The notes under the pieces: model-generated
What the model was told of the DNA's origin: nothing
Seen by the model: the letters and a program-made list of their open reading frames with translations, nothing else
Databases searched by the model: none
Assembly: GCA_900079765.1 (NCBI GenBank)
Contig: LT599017.1
Location: 1,304,278 to 1,368,277 of the forward strand
Origin: an uncultured Eubacteriales bacterium
Lineage (GTDB): Bacteria > Bacillota > Clostridia > Oscillospirales > Oscillospiraceae
DNA: 64,000 nucleotides
Direction: 5' to 3'
Shown here: positions 1 to 8,628 of the stretch, piece after piece
How the letters are laid out: each line of letters opens with the position of its first letter
Position numbering within the stretch: position 1 is the first letter of the stretch
Position numbers and translations under genes: made by a program

Positions 1-414
1 GCGGACGAGGATGCGCCCGGTGTGAAGAGTGAGGCGAATATTGATAGTTCTTGGGAAAGTGGTATAATTTTTGACAGAGATACTGAGGGCGCGGGGGATG
101 GCCTTATTACGTCCATTTACAGGGGTGTCGGGCCGAACGAATTCTACAGTGTCGTTGTTTCTGGAAAGTTTGATACAACCGGCATGGAAGTAAAGCAATT
201 TGGGCTCGACAAGCAGGACACGATTAATTTCGCTGAACGCTATCCTAACATTGCTGCTGTCCTTGAGGTCAAGATTCCTAAAGGTGTTCTTAACAAAATT
301 GGTGACTTTACAAAAGTTGATACAACAATTTTTAAAAACGGCACCGTAACAATTCAGCCCGAAAATCTAGACATATTTAATAAATACATAAAAGAAATAC
401 TCCACATTTATTAA
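1..414 (+). CDS. C-terminal end of a polymorphic toxin (partial at left edge)
   Basis: The frame is open from base 1, so the N-terminus lies outside the window. The first 30 codons carry the linker seen in the other toxins (ESGIIFDRDTEGAGD), followed by a domain of about 100 residues opening with SIYRGVGPNEFY and ending KYIKEILHIY. The YRGV...SGKF...QFG spacing recalls ADP-ribosyltransferase-fold toxin tips, but I cannot see a full catalytic set, so the activity is open. A second copy of the domain lies at 8264-8613. The immunity-like gene begins 15 bases downstream. Confidence 0.7.
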   Translation, partial: ADEDAPGVKSEANIDSSWESGIIFDRDTEGAGDGLITSIYRGVGPNEFYSVVVSGKFDTTGMEVKQFGLDKQDTINFAERYPNIAAVLEVKIPKGVLNKIGDFTKVDTTIFKNGTVTIQPENLDIFNKYIKEILHIY

Positions 415-429
415 TTGGAGGGATAATGG

Positions 430-765
430 ATGCTAATAATGGAGACCGATATACACTTCTACACACCGGAAGAAGACGAACACAGCTTATCTTTGGACCC
501 GAATCCGAAACTTATACTCAGACCATCAATCAACCTTGGAGGCTATTTGACTTCAGGAACAATAATTGCAGATAAAAGCCTTGACAAGTTAATTAGAGGT
601 CAGATTTATCGTGTGCTAATCGAAATGCCATTAATATTTGGCGAGGCTTACGATAATGTCAAAGACTCATTAGTTACCGGAGAAACTTTCTTTATTCAAA
701 ATGCTTCAAGAAAAATCGGCACTTGTCGTGCTGTAAGCTTTGTTTATGAGGAAGATGGGGTGTGA
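430..765 (+). CDS. Immunity-like protein paired with the left-edge toxin
   Basis: A 111-residue soluble protein with a good ribosome site (GGAGGG, 8 bases ahead of ATG). No named family is recognised; motifs include PKLILRPSINLGGYL and YRVLIE-PLIFGEAYD. A paralogue at 8629-8970 follows the paralogous toxin, so position and co-duplication argue for immunity. The immunity role is inferred from the toxin-then-small-gene order, not from a fold. Confidence 0.65.
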   Translation: MLIMETDIHFYTPEEDEHSLSLDPNPKLILRPSINLGGYLTSGTIIADKSLDKLIRGQIYRVLIEMPLIFGEAYDNVKDSLVTGETFFIQNASRKIGTCRAVSFVYEEDGV

Positions 766-771
766 AAAGAA

Positions 772-1089
772 ATGACTGGCGATACCTTGAACAATGAAGA
801 AAAAATGAAATTTAATGCCTTGTACGATAAAGCAAACGAACTGATGAAAGACAAAATCAGCAGTAATGGTCAGGTAAAACAGCTTACAGCGATGGAACAA
901 ATTGAATTAGCTGAAGCTGTTGCCTTTTTTAAAGAATGCGTCAAAATTTATCCCGTTTCCTGGCAAAGTATGTGGGCCATTGGCTTGGCAAGCCAGATGC
1001 TTGGAGAGACCGAGGATGCTTTGGAATGGTTTAGCCGGGCGTATAAAATTAATCCAGCTATAAAGACAATGTTTAAAAGTTCAGACTAA
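772..1089 (+). CDS. Small TPR-like protein of the toxin cassette
   Basis: A 105-residue protein, mostly helical, with a tetratricopeptide-like unit (SMWAIGLASQMLGE..ALEWFSRA..INP). It starts 6 bases after the immunity-like gene. The copy at 8970-9272 is nearly identical, closer than the two immunity-like proteins are to each other. It may be a second immunity or chaperone protein; its role is not established by sequence. Confidence 0.65.
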   Translation: MTGDTLNNEEKMKFNALYDKANELMKDKISSNGQVKQLTAMEQIELAEAVAFFKECVKIYPVSWQSMWAIGLASQMLGETEDALEWFSRAYKINPAIKTMFKSSD

Positions 1090-1154
1090 AAACTTTCATA
1101 GCGCGTCTTTTCGTGCCTTATGTTTGCATGGTGTCAAATGGTACGTAAATATAT

Positions 1155-1330
1155 ACCCTAAGTCCTTGGAATGACTTGTTCGGTTGAAAATCCAGTATAA
1201 CAATTCGCGCTGCCGTGCAAAAAGTTATGTCACACCGCGATCCCTGGACGGCTTTGCCGGTCGGTGTTTATCGGCCTTGTGCCGCGAAAGCGGCATAAAG
1301 CCTTTAACCTGCACTACTTTCGACCCTGCG
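1155..1330 (+). repeat. Repeat A, copy 1
   Basis: About 175 bases that recur at 35697-35873. The shared core includes AAAAAGTTATGTCA, GGCTTTGCCGGTCGG and a small hairpin, TGCCGCGAAAGCGGCA. No convincing reading frame. Both copies sit beside toxin cassettes, so this may be a short non-autonomous mobile sequence or an IS remnant. Confidence 0.6.
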
Positions 1331-1387
1331 AATTGAGCCTCATTTTGAGGAGACGCCGGTTCTATGAACGGCTGATTTCTGGGTGCG

Positions 1388-1640
1388 ACATTTGCCGCAC
1401 AACGGCTTCACGATCGCCGCTGCCGCTGGGCGGGGTACTTTCTCCTGTTTGCTCTCAAAATGCCACGCAGGGCGACACGTTGGCTCACGATGGCAAGCTT
1501 CTTTCTCTGCCGATATCGTGCAGCAAAATATTGTAATATTCTTGTAACACAGCACTAATTGACGAACTTTTACAACCGGCGTATAATTTGCGGCAGGAGG
1601 GGGTTTAAGGGGGTAACGCCTTAGCTCTCTCTTTATTTAT
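1388..1640 (+). repeat. Repeat B, copy 1
   Basis: About 250 bases that recur at 6515-6758. Shared stretches include GGCTTCACGATCGCCGCTG, TGTAATATTCTTGTAACAC and TTTGCGGCAGGAGGGGGTTT. Open frames across it do not look coding. In this copy it lies between the TPR gene and a toxin stub; in the other it abuts the IS110 element. Confidence 0.6.
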
Positions 1641-1661
1641 GAAGGTAAAAGTGCACGTAGC

Positions 1662-1951
1662 TTGTACATGTACAATCCCAATGTTCCGCAGACAGAGCAA
1701 CAGTGGGCAGGGAAACAAATATATGATAAAACAGAAAATAGAATTTTAGCACTACAACAAATGGAATTCCGGATGTCAAGTCAAGTGGCTTTGCAGCTAC
1801 CTGATATACAGGGAGTAAAAAAATTCAGACGTTTGTTTTTTGGATTGATAAGGATACACCTGCGTTGAGAAAAGCGGTACATGATGCTATAGGCAGGCTA
1901 AATAAAAAATTTCCGGGATATGAATTTTATGCAGTATTTGGAGATGAATAA
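1662..1951 (+). pseudogene. Orphan toxin C-terminal fragment with frameshift
   Basis: The frame from 1662 (MYMYNPNVPQ) is broken in a run of seven A near 1818. After a one-base shift it continues as QTFVFWIDKDTPALRKAV and ends FYAVFGDE just before the immunity gene at 1954. The end matches the stub at 9285-9381 (YKAVRVAVERL...YAVFG), which supports the corrected frame. No N-terminal secretion or ejection part is present. Toxin family not recognised. Confidence 0.55.
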
Positions 1952-1953
1952 AC

Positions 1954-2271
1954 ATGTCGGTTAGCCTGAACAGAGAAAGAGATGAAGTGGAAGGGATTGA
2001 TTTATGTATTCCTGTCTCTACAGAACGTTTCTTTAGAGAAGTTTGGGAGCGTGCTATTGAAGAAGTAGATACAACATATTTTAGAGAGTACAATCCTTTT
2101 TATAAGAGCCAACTGGGGGAAGTGTTCAATGAATTAACGCAGATAAAGAAATGGTCTATAAAAAATTTGAGTGGTACTGACTTGAAATATATGTCAGAGC
2201 GGACTGATGAAATTTTTGAACAGCTCCCAAATGCTTTTGATCGGGAGGACGCAGTTCTAACGCTTTATTGA
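1954..2271 (+). CDS. Orphan immunity-like protein
   Basis: A 105-residue acidic protein starting 2 bases after the toxin fragment, with GGAGATG ahead of the ATG. It aligns along its length with the product of 9388-9705 (MSVSLNR/MSVALNR, STERFF/TTRFF, LYMK/LKYM-type middle, AFDREDAVL/AFDQDDTVL end). Kept intact although the toxin is broken, as expected of an immunity gene. Family not recognised. Confidence 0.65.
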   Translation: MSVSLNRERDEVEGIDLCIPVSTERFFREVWERAIEEVDTTYFREYNPFYKSQLGEVFNELTQIKKWSIKNLSGTDLKYMSERTDEIFEQLPNAFDREDAVLTLY

Positions 2272-2304
2272 TACAAAGAGAAACTACAGACTTAAAGAGC
2301 CCTA

Positions 2305-2347
2305 GAGGCCGATCGACACCGCGCGGTGTCGATCGGCCTCTTTTGTT
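2305..2347 (+). terminator. Hairpin/terminator repeat, copy 1
   Basis: GAGGCCGATCGACACCGC followed at once by its exact reverse complement, a perfect 36-base palindrome, then TTTTGTTT. It follows the immunity gene at 1954-2271. Most complete of nine related hairpins in the first 20 kb. Confidence 0.85.
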
Positions 2348-2540
2348 TCCTGCCGGGAGCATGGGTACGGGGTACGATTGTCCCACCTCGGAAGAGCGGC
2401 AAAAACAAAATAATAGGGAGATTTTCTCCGGCGGGCAGGTCTATATTTTCCGGCGGCAAGATGAGAAAGCGACAGGAGCCTTTGATATACAAGGCTTTCG
2501 TGGTTTTGTGATTGTTGATAATGAGCAAATTTCGGGGGGC

Positions 2541-2569
2541 TTTTCAATTTTCGCAAAGGCTTGTATGAT
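2541..2569 (+). promoter_or_regulatory. Promoter in front of toxin gene 1
   Basis: TTTTCA, a 17-base spacer, and TATGAT. The same elements with the same spacing occur at 10562-10590 and 19764-19792. Transcription from here would run into the hairpin at 2608 within about 60 bases, a leader-terminator layout like phage late promoters under antitermination. Confidence 0.65.
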
Positions 2570-2607
2570 AAGAACAACACAAGAAATTCAAACAAATGAA
2601 GAGCCCT

Positions 2608-2653
2608 GAGAGGCCGATTGACATCGCGAGGTGTCGGTCGGCCTCTTTTGTTT
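2608..2653 (+). terminator. Leader hairpin/terminator repeat, copy 2
   Basis: GAGGCCGATTGACATCGC pairs with GAGGTGTCGGTCGGCCTC (G-U pairs allowed), then TTTTGTTTTT. It lies between the promoter at 2541 and the start at 2713, so the toxin gene needs read-through or a second promoter. Confidence 0.8.
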
Positions 2654-2712
2654 TTCAGAAACGGGAAGGTGTGGGCCGCCAAGAGGACAAAACGTGAAAG
2701 TAGGGAAAAAAC

Positions 2713-5307
2713 ATGTACGAAAATATGAACCCGGGGAGCACGAAAACAAAGAGCTTTGCGGGACCGCTGCTTGAAAAGGTAAGAAAGGATCTGGCGAGGC
2801 GAGACACGGAAAAACCGCAGGTAGTTTTCCTGCCGGTGGCAAAGCCGGAACGGGCGGAGCGAGATGCGGAAAAGCCGAAGGTGGTCTTTCTGCCGGTGGC
2901 AAGGCAGGACAAACCGACGGCAGCGAAAGGGAAAGTGGAGGTGCAAAAGCCGCTCACGGAGCGGATGCAGACACCACAGAAGGAGACCTTGCCCTACCGG
3001 TCATCGGAGCCGGTCAGGGCGACCACGCTGCCCTACCAAACGTCGGAGCCGGTCAAGCTGCTGCCGCTGGCCGCGTCCCAAGAGACGGAGCGGGCGCGCG
3101 GAGGCTTTGGCGCTCAAGGCCGGAACAGCGGCTTTGGCGGGAATTTTGGAGGCGGCCAGGTCAATGGCCGTAGACAGGAGAATACACCCGTCATGCTGCC
3201 CCTGGCGAGTGCGGCAAGGGACACGATGCCCTATGGAGGCATTCCTAGGCTCCAATTCTCCTCGCTGACAGCACAGGCCGAGCAGGAGAAAGCGCAAACT
3301 TTGCCCATGCCGAGTGGAACGGACGCAGGGGGAGGGACCTCCTATGACGTGCAGGCGAAACTAGACAAGCTGCGCACGAATGCCGCGGCGTTTCGTACCG
3401 CCCAATCGGATTTCCTGACCATCGGGGGCGATCCGGGGACCGACGCCCAACTGGAGCGCACAGAGCGGGAGATTGCGGCACTGACGCCGATCTATGAGCA
3501 GAAAAAGAAACAGGAGGCTGAGCAGAGCGACGCGGAGAAGTGGGTCCGGTGGAATGTGCTGGCGTCTCTTAATCGCCCATTCACAGAGGGAGAAAAGGCA
3601 GAGGCCAAGGACGCTATGCGGGAGATGGGGTATGTTTTGAGCAGGATTCCGTCCTCTCAGGAGGAACGAGAAAAGCGGAGTTCTTATGAGCAGCTTTATG
3701 GGGTTCTGCATAACAAGACCAGCTTGGGGGCGTCTATTGCGGCTGGATTCATTACGGCGGTCCCGTTTGCAAAAACCGCGTTGGAAAAGTCAGATGGATG
3801 GCTGGGGGAATACAAGAGGGAGATGGAGGAGAAGTACCCGGAGTTGAGCATAAAGGACCCGACGCTGAAGGAGACGATGGCGGCGAAGGGGTCTATTGCG
3901 GCCTCATTTCAGGACGCGAAAGACACAAGCCCGATCGGGTACGCGGGGGGGCAGGTTGCCAGCAATGTGGTGCAGATGTATGGGTTAGGGAAATTATTCG
4001 GCGCGGCGGTAAAGGGCGCACCCCTGCTCTCAAAACTACCCACGGCCATACAGGGTGCTCTTGCCACGGGCGGCGCCACAGGGACGATGGGAGCGCTCCA
4101 CGAGGCGGAAGAGGGCGGGAGCGCTGAAGATGTGGCAAAGAGTTTCGGCGTGAATGCGCTTGCGGGCGGCGCCGGCAGCTTTGCGTCTGCCGGTGTCGGC
4201 GCGCTTGGAACCAAGGCGCTGTTTGGCTTGAGCGTTCAGAACCCCGTGCCCGCCGTCATCCTGAGGGACGGACTGGCCGGCGCGGCGTTTTCCGCCGGGA
4301 GCATGGGTACGAGATATGTGTTGGATGAAAACTATCGCCCCACCTCGGAGGAGGCGGCAAAGGACATGGTGGTGGGGTTCTTCTTCGGGGCCGTCACGTC
4401 ACTGCTGAAAAGCGCGAATATGACCGGAGAAGCCAAAGCTCGAATGAGCGAGACTGTGGAGCAGATGAAGCGGGACTATGGTACGATTCTGGCCGACAGC
4501 GGGGGAAGTGTGACGCTTGACGCGCTGGACGATCTGGCGGCGAAGAGCGCGGAAGTGCGCAATACCCTGAGAACGACTCAATTTGTGGGCCAGCAGGACA
4601 CGGTAAACGGCGTGATGGCGTTTTTGGACACGCTGGACGACGCGGTGGCGCGGGCAAGGGCCGGTATGGGTACGGGAATAACGGGCTGGAACGGCAATAT
4701 GCAGGGGATGCCGCCCAGCGGGGCAGGGGGACTGTTTGGACTGCCGGGTGCCGCGCTTGCTCCCAGCCGTAGAATGGGTGGTATGCCCATACCGCCCGGC
4801 CCGGCGGCGGTCAAGGACGACTGGGAGACCGCCCTAGAGGAGGCCGTGGCGGAGCAGGGTATAGGTGAGCCAGAGAATGTTGATATTTCTGGGGAAAGTG
4901 GTATAGTTTTTGACAGAGATACTGAGGGCGCGGGGGACGTTCTGAAAAATGCGAACTTTGCCCAAAGCACTTACAGATCAAGCTTTAGCATTGAGGGAAA
5001 GAGTATTTACTCGGACATAGCTGGTGCGCCTATCAAAACGGTAGATGACCTGGCAAGCGCATTGAGAAAAGGCCTGGTTAAAACTTCCGATGTACAAATT
5101 GATTACATTATCAGAGATGGGAATGTGCTGATCCTAAACACGAGATCAGCACACGCATTAACGCAGGCTGGAGTTCCCAGAAGTCAATGGAATGCCGTCA
5201 ACAGAACAGGCGTTGATATGTATGAAAAGATGTTGGATGGACAGCTGAAAAATAATGGACTTACTTCAGCTGGAACACCCACAGCGAGAATGACAGGAGG
5301 ACATTAA
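2713..5307 (+). CDS. Ejection-type protein with C-terminal toxin domain (toxin 1)
   Basis: 864 residues. Residues 1-190 are proline-rich with repeated VVFLPVA / LPLA motifs; about 210-330 is charged and helical; about 345-560 has several Gly/Ala-rich hydrophobic segments (GYAGGQVASNVVQMYGLG, GALATGGATGTMGALHEA). The linker KDDWETALEEAVAEQG...DISGESG lies near 690-735, and the last 120 residues are an AT-rich toxin tip with YIIRDGNVLILNTRSAHAL and AGVPRSQW. This tip resembles domains at the ends of Rhs/CdiA-type toxins; I do not recall its family name. No signal peptide. The architecture recalls short-tailed phage internal proteins, not LXG or Rhs shells. Delivery route is inferred. Confidence 0.75.
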   Translation: MYENMNPGSTKTKSFAGPLLEKVRKDLARRDTEKPQVVFLPVAKPERAERDAEKPKVVFLPVARQDKPTAAKGKVEVQKPLTERMQTPQKETLPYRSSEPVRATTLPYQTSEPVKLLPLAASQETERARGGFGAQGRNSGFGGNFGGGQVNGRRQENTPVMLPLASAARDTMPYGGIPRLQFSSLTAQAEQEKAQTLPMPSGTDAGGGTSYDVQAKLDKLRTNAAAFRTAQSDFLTIGGDPGTDAQLERTEREIAALTPIYEQKKKQEAEQSDAEKWVRWNVLASLNRPFTEGEKAEAKDAMREMGYVLSRIPSSQEEREKRSSYEQLYGVLHNKTSLGASIAAGFITAVPFAKTALEKSDGWLGEYKREMEEKYPELSIKDPTLKETMAAKGSIAASFQDAKDTSPIGYAGGQVASNVVQMYGLGKLFGAAVKGAPLLSKLPTAIQGALATGGATGTMGALHEAEEGGSAEDVAKSFGVNALAGGAGSFASAGVGALGTKALFGLSVQNPVPAVILRDGLAGAAFSAGSMGTRYVLDENYRPTSEEAAKDMVVGFFFGAVTSLLKSANMTGEAKARMSETVEQMKRDYGTILADSGGSVTLDALDDLAAKSAEVRNTLRTTQFVGQQDTVNGVMAFLDTLDDAVARARAGMGTGITGWNGNMQGMPPSGAGGLFGLPGAALAPSRRMGGMPIPPGPAAVKDDWETALEEAVAEQGIGEPENVDISGESGIVFDRDTEGAGDVLKNANFAQSTYRSSFSIEGKSIYSDIAGAPIKTVDDLASALRKGLVKTSDVQIDYIIRDGNVLILNTRSAHALTQAGVPRSQWNAVNRTGVDMYEKMLDGQLKNNGLTSAGTPTARMTGGH

Positions 5308-5709
5308 ATGAATGCAAAGGAATTATGGAGAATTCCGGTGCCATCGACGGCAGTTGGGAGTGCGCAGATGCTTTATGCCGGTGCAGATGTTTTACTACGT
5401 TTCGATTATTCCGATGAGACGCATAACGATATGGAATTCAATACAGGAATACTCTTAAAGACTGTATTGGGATTTAAACATGACTCCGAAGGATTTGCCA
5501 CAACCACGATGGATGCCTATGATCGGCTGGTTGAAATAGCTGAATCGGATTGGGTAGCCGAATATCAAAAGGCCAATCCAAGGATAGCAGATTTATTCCA
5601 TATAAAGCATTATGCAATTTTTCTGAAAAGTTGTGGTTTATACGAGTTTATAGCTAAGAGCTATGCTATTCAGAAGGTAAGAGAGGGCGGTCTGAATGAC
5701 TTATTCTGA
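5308..5709 (+). CDS. Immunity-like protein for toxin 1
   Basis: 133 residues, starting immediately after the toxin stop codon with AGGAGG overlapping the toxin's end. Soluble and mixed alpha/beta (LLRFDYSDETHNDMEFNTGILL near the start). Family not recognised; the immunity role follows from position. The stop overlaps the next gene by 14 bases, implying a three-gene toxin-immunity-kptA unit. Confidence 0.7.
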   Translation: MNAKELWRIPVPSTAVGSAQMLYAGADVLLRFDYSDETHNDMEFNTGILLKTVLGFKHDSEGFATTTMDAYDRLVEIAESDWVAEYQKANPRIADLFHIKHYAIFLKSCGLYEFIAKSYAIQKVREGGLNDLF

Positions 5710-6235
5710 GCTCAGTAAGGAAATATCATACGCGCTCCGCCATGCGCCGCAGGAATACGGCTTGACCCTCGATGAACAAGGCTGGGTTTTGGTGAAGGAC
5801 CTTATTGACGCCCTGAAAAAGCAGGAGAAATATTCAGATTTGGCGCTTAAGGATATCGCCGATATGATACAGGTTTCCGAGAAAAAGCGGCATGAGCTAG
5901 TTGGTGACCGGATACGGGCTTTATATGGCCATTCCACGGAAGAAAAAATTAAAAAGAATGCCATTCAACCGCCTGATGTTCTTTATCACGGTACAGCCCA
6001 TAAGTTCCTGCAAAAGATCCTTCAACAGGGGCTGATTCCAAAGGACCGGCAATATGTACATCTCTCACAGGATATGGAAACGGCAATCACTGTTGGCAAA
6101 CGAAGAGACACCGATCCGGTTGTTTTGCTTGTTGATGCTTCAACGGCGTGGAAAGACGGAATCAATTTCTATCACGGTAACGATACAATTTGGCTTGCAG
6201 ACGACATTCCGGCTAAATATATCACTGTTACCTGA
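5696..6235 (+). CDS. kptA: RNA 2'-phosphotransferase, KptA/Tpt1 family
   Basis: 179 residues, full length for the family. Motifs in order: LSKEISYALRHAP, GLTLDEQGW, GDRIRALYGHS, LYHGTA near 103, VHLSQDMETA, VGKR, and the closing FYHGNDTIWLADDIP. Tpt1/KptA enzymes use NAD+ to remove an internal 2'-phosphate from RNA. The gene overlaps the immunity gene by 14 bases. A second copy at 18330-18875 is attached to a different toxin and immunity gene. It could repair or modify RNA cut by the toxins, or be an independent ART-fold module; this is inference. Confidence 0.85.
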   Translation: MTYSELSKEISYALRHAPQEYGLTLDEQGWVLVKDLIDALKKQEKYSDLALKDIADMIQVSEKKRHELVGDRIRALYGHSTEEKIKKNAIQPPDVLYHGTAHKFLQKILQQGLIPKDRQYVHLSQDMETAITVGKRRDTDPVVLLVDASTAWKDGINFYHGNDTIWLADDIPAKYITVT

Positions 6236-6239
6236 ATTG

Positions 6240-6514
6240 TCAGCTATAGTTATGCACGGCCACCCATAAGATGACCGTCAAAAATCTTCTATCTATCGCA
6301 CTTTCCCGGACTTCCGACCACCTTGACCGTGCCAAATCCTCAATCCGACCACCCAAGCCAAAATCCCGGAAACGCCCAGCACTGCTGGGCGAAGTGATTG
6401 GCGGGAGGTCGCGCACGACCACCCGCCTTTCTCCTGCTCTGTTTTCGACGTGGGATATTAGTTCCGTTTGGACAGGAACGAGCATGATCAAGGCTGACCT
6501 TTTGAGTGTTGAAC
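6240..6514 (+). other. Intergenic stretch without recognisable genes
   Basis: About 275 bases between kptA and repeat B. It has a small palindrome (GCCCAGCACTGCTGGGC near 6377) and no frame with a ribosome site. It looks like debris of earlier cassettes. Confidence 0.5.
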
Positions 6515-6758
6515 GTGCCGCACAAAGGCTTCACGATCGCCGCTGCTTTTGGGCGGGGTACTTTCTCCCGTTCGCCATCAAAACGCGACACAGGGCGACA
6601 CGCTGGCTCACGTTGGCAAGATTCTTTCTCTGCCGATATCGCGCAGTAAAAATCTGTAATATTCTTGTAACACGGCACTAGTTGACAAACATTTACAATC
6701 GGTGTAAAATTTGCGGCAGGAGGGGGTTTAAGGGGGTAAAGCCGTAGCTCTCTCTTTC
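6515..6758 (+). repeat. Repeat B, copy 2
   Basis: Second copy of the 250-base sequence at 1388-1640, sharing GGCTTCACGATCGCCGCTG, TGTAATATTCTTGTAACAC and TTTGCGGCAGGAGGGGGTTT. Similarity ends near GCTCTCTCTTT, which may mark the left edge of the IS110 element. Confidence 0.6.
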
Positions 6759-6769
6759 TCTTTTTTCTG

Positions 6770-6983
6770 AATTTAAGACAGTACGGAGACATCCAAAAAA
6801 CGACTTGCAATACTTTTCGAGCAGAGTTAACATCACACACCATAGTAACCTGCTTGAAGCGTAAAGTCCGTTGGTGGATAGGCTGTCGCGCCCTTGAACA
6901 CGGCTAAACCGTGAATTCTGGCATCTGAGGTTGCCGGTACCGGGGTCTTGATGTGAATAGCAGGAAAAAGAGAGGCGGATGCT
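6770..6983 (+). ncRNA. Possible bridge RNA region of the IS110 element
   Basis: IS110 elements carry a structured non-coding RNA in the end next to the transposase start that pairs with donor and target DNA. This stretch has the right place and size and contains small inverted repeats (AACACGGCTAAACCGTG near 6898; GGTTGCCGGTACCGG near 6929). Loops matching the target were not worked out, so this is by analogy. Confidence 0.35.
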
Positions 6984-8207
6984 ATGCAGAAAAGAGAAAG
7001 CTATCTCTATGTCGGCATGGATTTGCATAAGAAAACCCATACCGCTGTCCTGGTGAACTGTTGGAACGAGAAAATTGAAACCCTTGTGATCGAAAACAAG
7101 CCTGTTGAGTTTGAAAAGCTCGTAAAACGGGTGAACAAAAAAGCGCTGTCCCTGGGCTTAACGCCCGTCTATGGATTGGAAAACGCCTACGGTCACGGAC
7201 GGAGCCTCGCGGTTTTTCTCCTTGAAAAAGGCTGCGTTGTGAAGGACGTCAATCCTGCCCTGGCGTATGACCGGCGCAGAAGCGCGCCGACTATGAAAAA
7301 GAACGATGAGTACGACGCCTACTGTGTGGGCATGGTGCTCATCGACCAGTTACATATCCTGCCGGACGCAAAACCGGCGGACAATTATTGGACTCTGGCA
7401 CAGCTTGTCAATCGCCGTGATACCATTGTTAACGACGGCATTCGGCTGAAGAACGCTCTGCATGAGCAACTGTCGGTGCCATATCCAAGCTACCGGAAAT
7501 TCTTCAGCGAAATTGATCTGAAATCCGCCCTGTATTTCTGGAAGACCTACCCTTCGCCAATCCATTTGAAAGACAAAACGGCGGAGGAGTTGACCGCCGA
7601 ACTGAGGGCAATTGCCGCCAATATTTCAAAAAGCAAGGCTGCTTTGATCTTGGACTGCATCCAAAACGACGGCGATACCCTACGAGACTACCAGTCATCG
7701 CGGGACTTCATCACGCAGAGTCTTGTGCGTGATTTGGAGCGTCAGCAAGCTGAATTATCCCAGGTTGATTCAGAGATCGAGAAAATGCTGAAGACCTTTG
7801 ATTACAAGCTGACCACTTTGCCCGGTGTTGGCAGCGCCATTGCGGGCAAGCTGATCGCCGAAATCGGCGATATCCGCCGTTTCCCAAACGCTCACAAGCT
7901 GGCGAGCTTTGCCGGGATCGCTCCGAAACGCTTCAGCTCCGCTGGCAAAGGCCGGGACGAGAGCAACAAGCAGGGCAACCGCGCATTGCACGGGCTGTTC
8001 TACTTCCTCGCCGTGTCCATGGTCTGTGTCCCGAAAAGCGGCAGGCCGAATAATCCGGTTTTCTACGACTACTTCTGCCGCAAGCTCGGCGAAGGCAAAA
8101 CGAAATCACAGGCGCTGGTCTGCATCATGCGGCGGCTGGTGAACATCGTCTACGGCATGATGAAAAACAAGACGGCGTACATCGCGCCGTCCATGGACGA
8201 ACACTGA
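6984..8207 (+). CDS. IS110-family transposase
   Basis: 407 residues, normal family length. The N-terminal DEDD (RuvC-like) domain begins YVGMDLHKKTHTA (first Asp), continues with YGLENAYGHG (Glu) and KNDEYDAYCVG (Asp pair). The C-terminal transposase_20 domain has TLPGVGSAIAGKLIAEIGD and LASFAGIAPKRFSSAGKG, with the conserved Ser further on. The frame is intact, so the element may be active. RBS GAGAGGCGGATGCT precedes the ATG. Confidence 0.92.
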   Translation: MQKRESYLYVGMDLHKKTHTAVLVNCWNEKIETLVIENKPVEFEKLVKRVNKKALSLGLTPVYGLENAYGHGRSLAVFLLEKGCVVKDVNPALAYDRRRSAPTMKKNDEYDAYCVGMVLIDQLHILPDAKPADNYWTLAQLVNRRDTIVNDGIRLKNALHEQLSVPYPSYRKFFSEIDLKSALYFWKTYPSPIHLKDKTAEELTAELRAIAANISKSKAALILDCIQNDGDTLRDYQSSRDFITQSLVRDLERQQAELSQVDSEIEKMLKTFDYKLTTLPGVGSAIAGKLIAEIGDIRRFPNAHKLASFAGIAPKRFSSAGKGRDESNKQGNRALHGLFYFLAVSMVCVPKSGRPNNPVFYDYFCRKLGEGKTKSQALVCIMRRLVNIVYGMMKNKTAYIAPSMDEH

Positions 8208-8263
8208 TTTTTTGAGAATCGAATAACGGGCCCCGCGATAACTGCAAGCACACGACTTCTCAC

Positions 8264-8613
8264 CTGAGGGCGCGGGGAAGGTAGTCAACTCAGATGAAAT
8301 TACATCAATATACCGAGCTGTCGGACCGCAAGAATATTATAATGTTTTAGATTCAGGGAAATTTAGTAGAATTCCTCAAGCACTACAGGCCAAACAATTT
8401 GGTGTAGACTTACAGGATACAATTAATTTTGCTGAACGATACTCCGATATTGCAGCTGTCCTTGAAATAAAGATTCCGAAAACTATCCTTGATAAAGTTG
8501 GAGATTTTACACATGTTGACACTCGTATCATCAAGAATGGAACGATAAGCATCCAGCCATATAATCTTGATGAATTTAATAAATACATCAAAGAAATACT
8601 TCACATTTACTAG
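8264..8613 (+). pseudogene. Toxin C-terminal fragment cut by the IS110 element
   Basis: In-frame reading begins EGAGKVVNSDEITSIYRAVG at the IS edge and ends KYIKEILHIY. It is a close relative of the toxin tip at the left edge of the window. No start codon or N-terminal region remains, so it cannot be made as a delivered toxin. Its immunity-like and TPR genes downstream are intact. Confidence 0.75.
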
Positions 8614-8628
8614 ATGGAGGTCAACAAA

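Larger units (their letters stand above)
2299..2660 (+). repeat. Control block, copy 1
   Basis: A composite of about 360 bases found also at 10311-10668 and 19510-19918. Order: hairpin terminator; a remnant like codons of the long toxin gene around 4291-4360 (GGGAGCATGGGTACG...CACCTCGGA); GGAGATTTTCTCCGGCG and TCTATATTTTCC; a promoter; a second hairpin. The three copies precede the two full toxin genes and the phage structural operon. Confidence 0.8.
6760..8263 (+). mobile_element. IS110-family insertion sequence
   Basis: A DEDD-type transposase gene (6984-8207) preceded by about 220 non-coding bases and followed by about 55. The right edge is placed where the toxin linker resumes (CTGAGGGCGCGGGG at 8264), in the middle of the coding motif TEGAG. 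The left edge is less certain, set where repeat B ends. No terminal inverted repeats are obvious, as expected for IS110. Confidence 0.7.

Noticed and set aside
1264-1536. 90-residue open frame in repeats A/B
   Set aside because: Spans the boundary of two repeats, has no ribosome site, and its reading is not conserved in the second copies.
2302-2946. Long leftward open frames across the control block and start of toxin 1
   Set aside because: They read through hairpins and promoter and are antisense to a well-supported gene; composition is Arg/Pro/Ser-rich as expected of GC-rich shadows.
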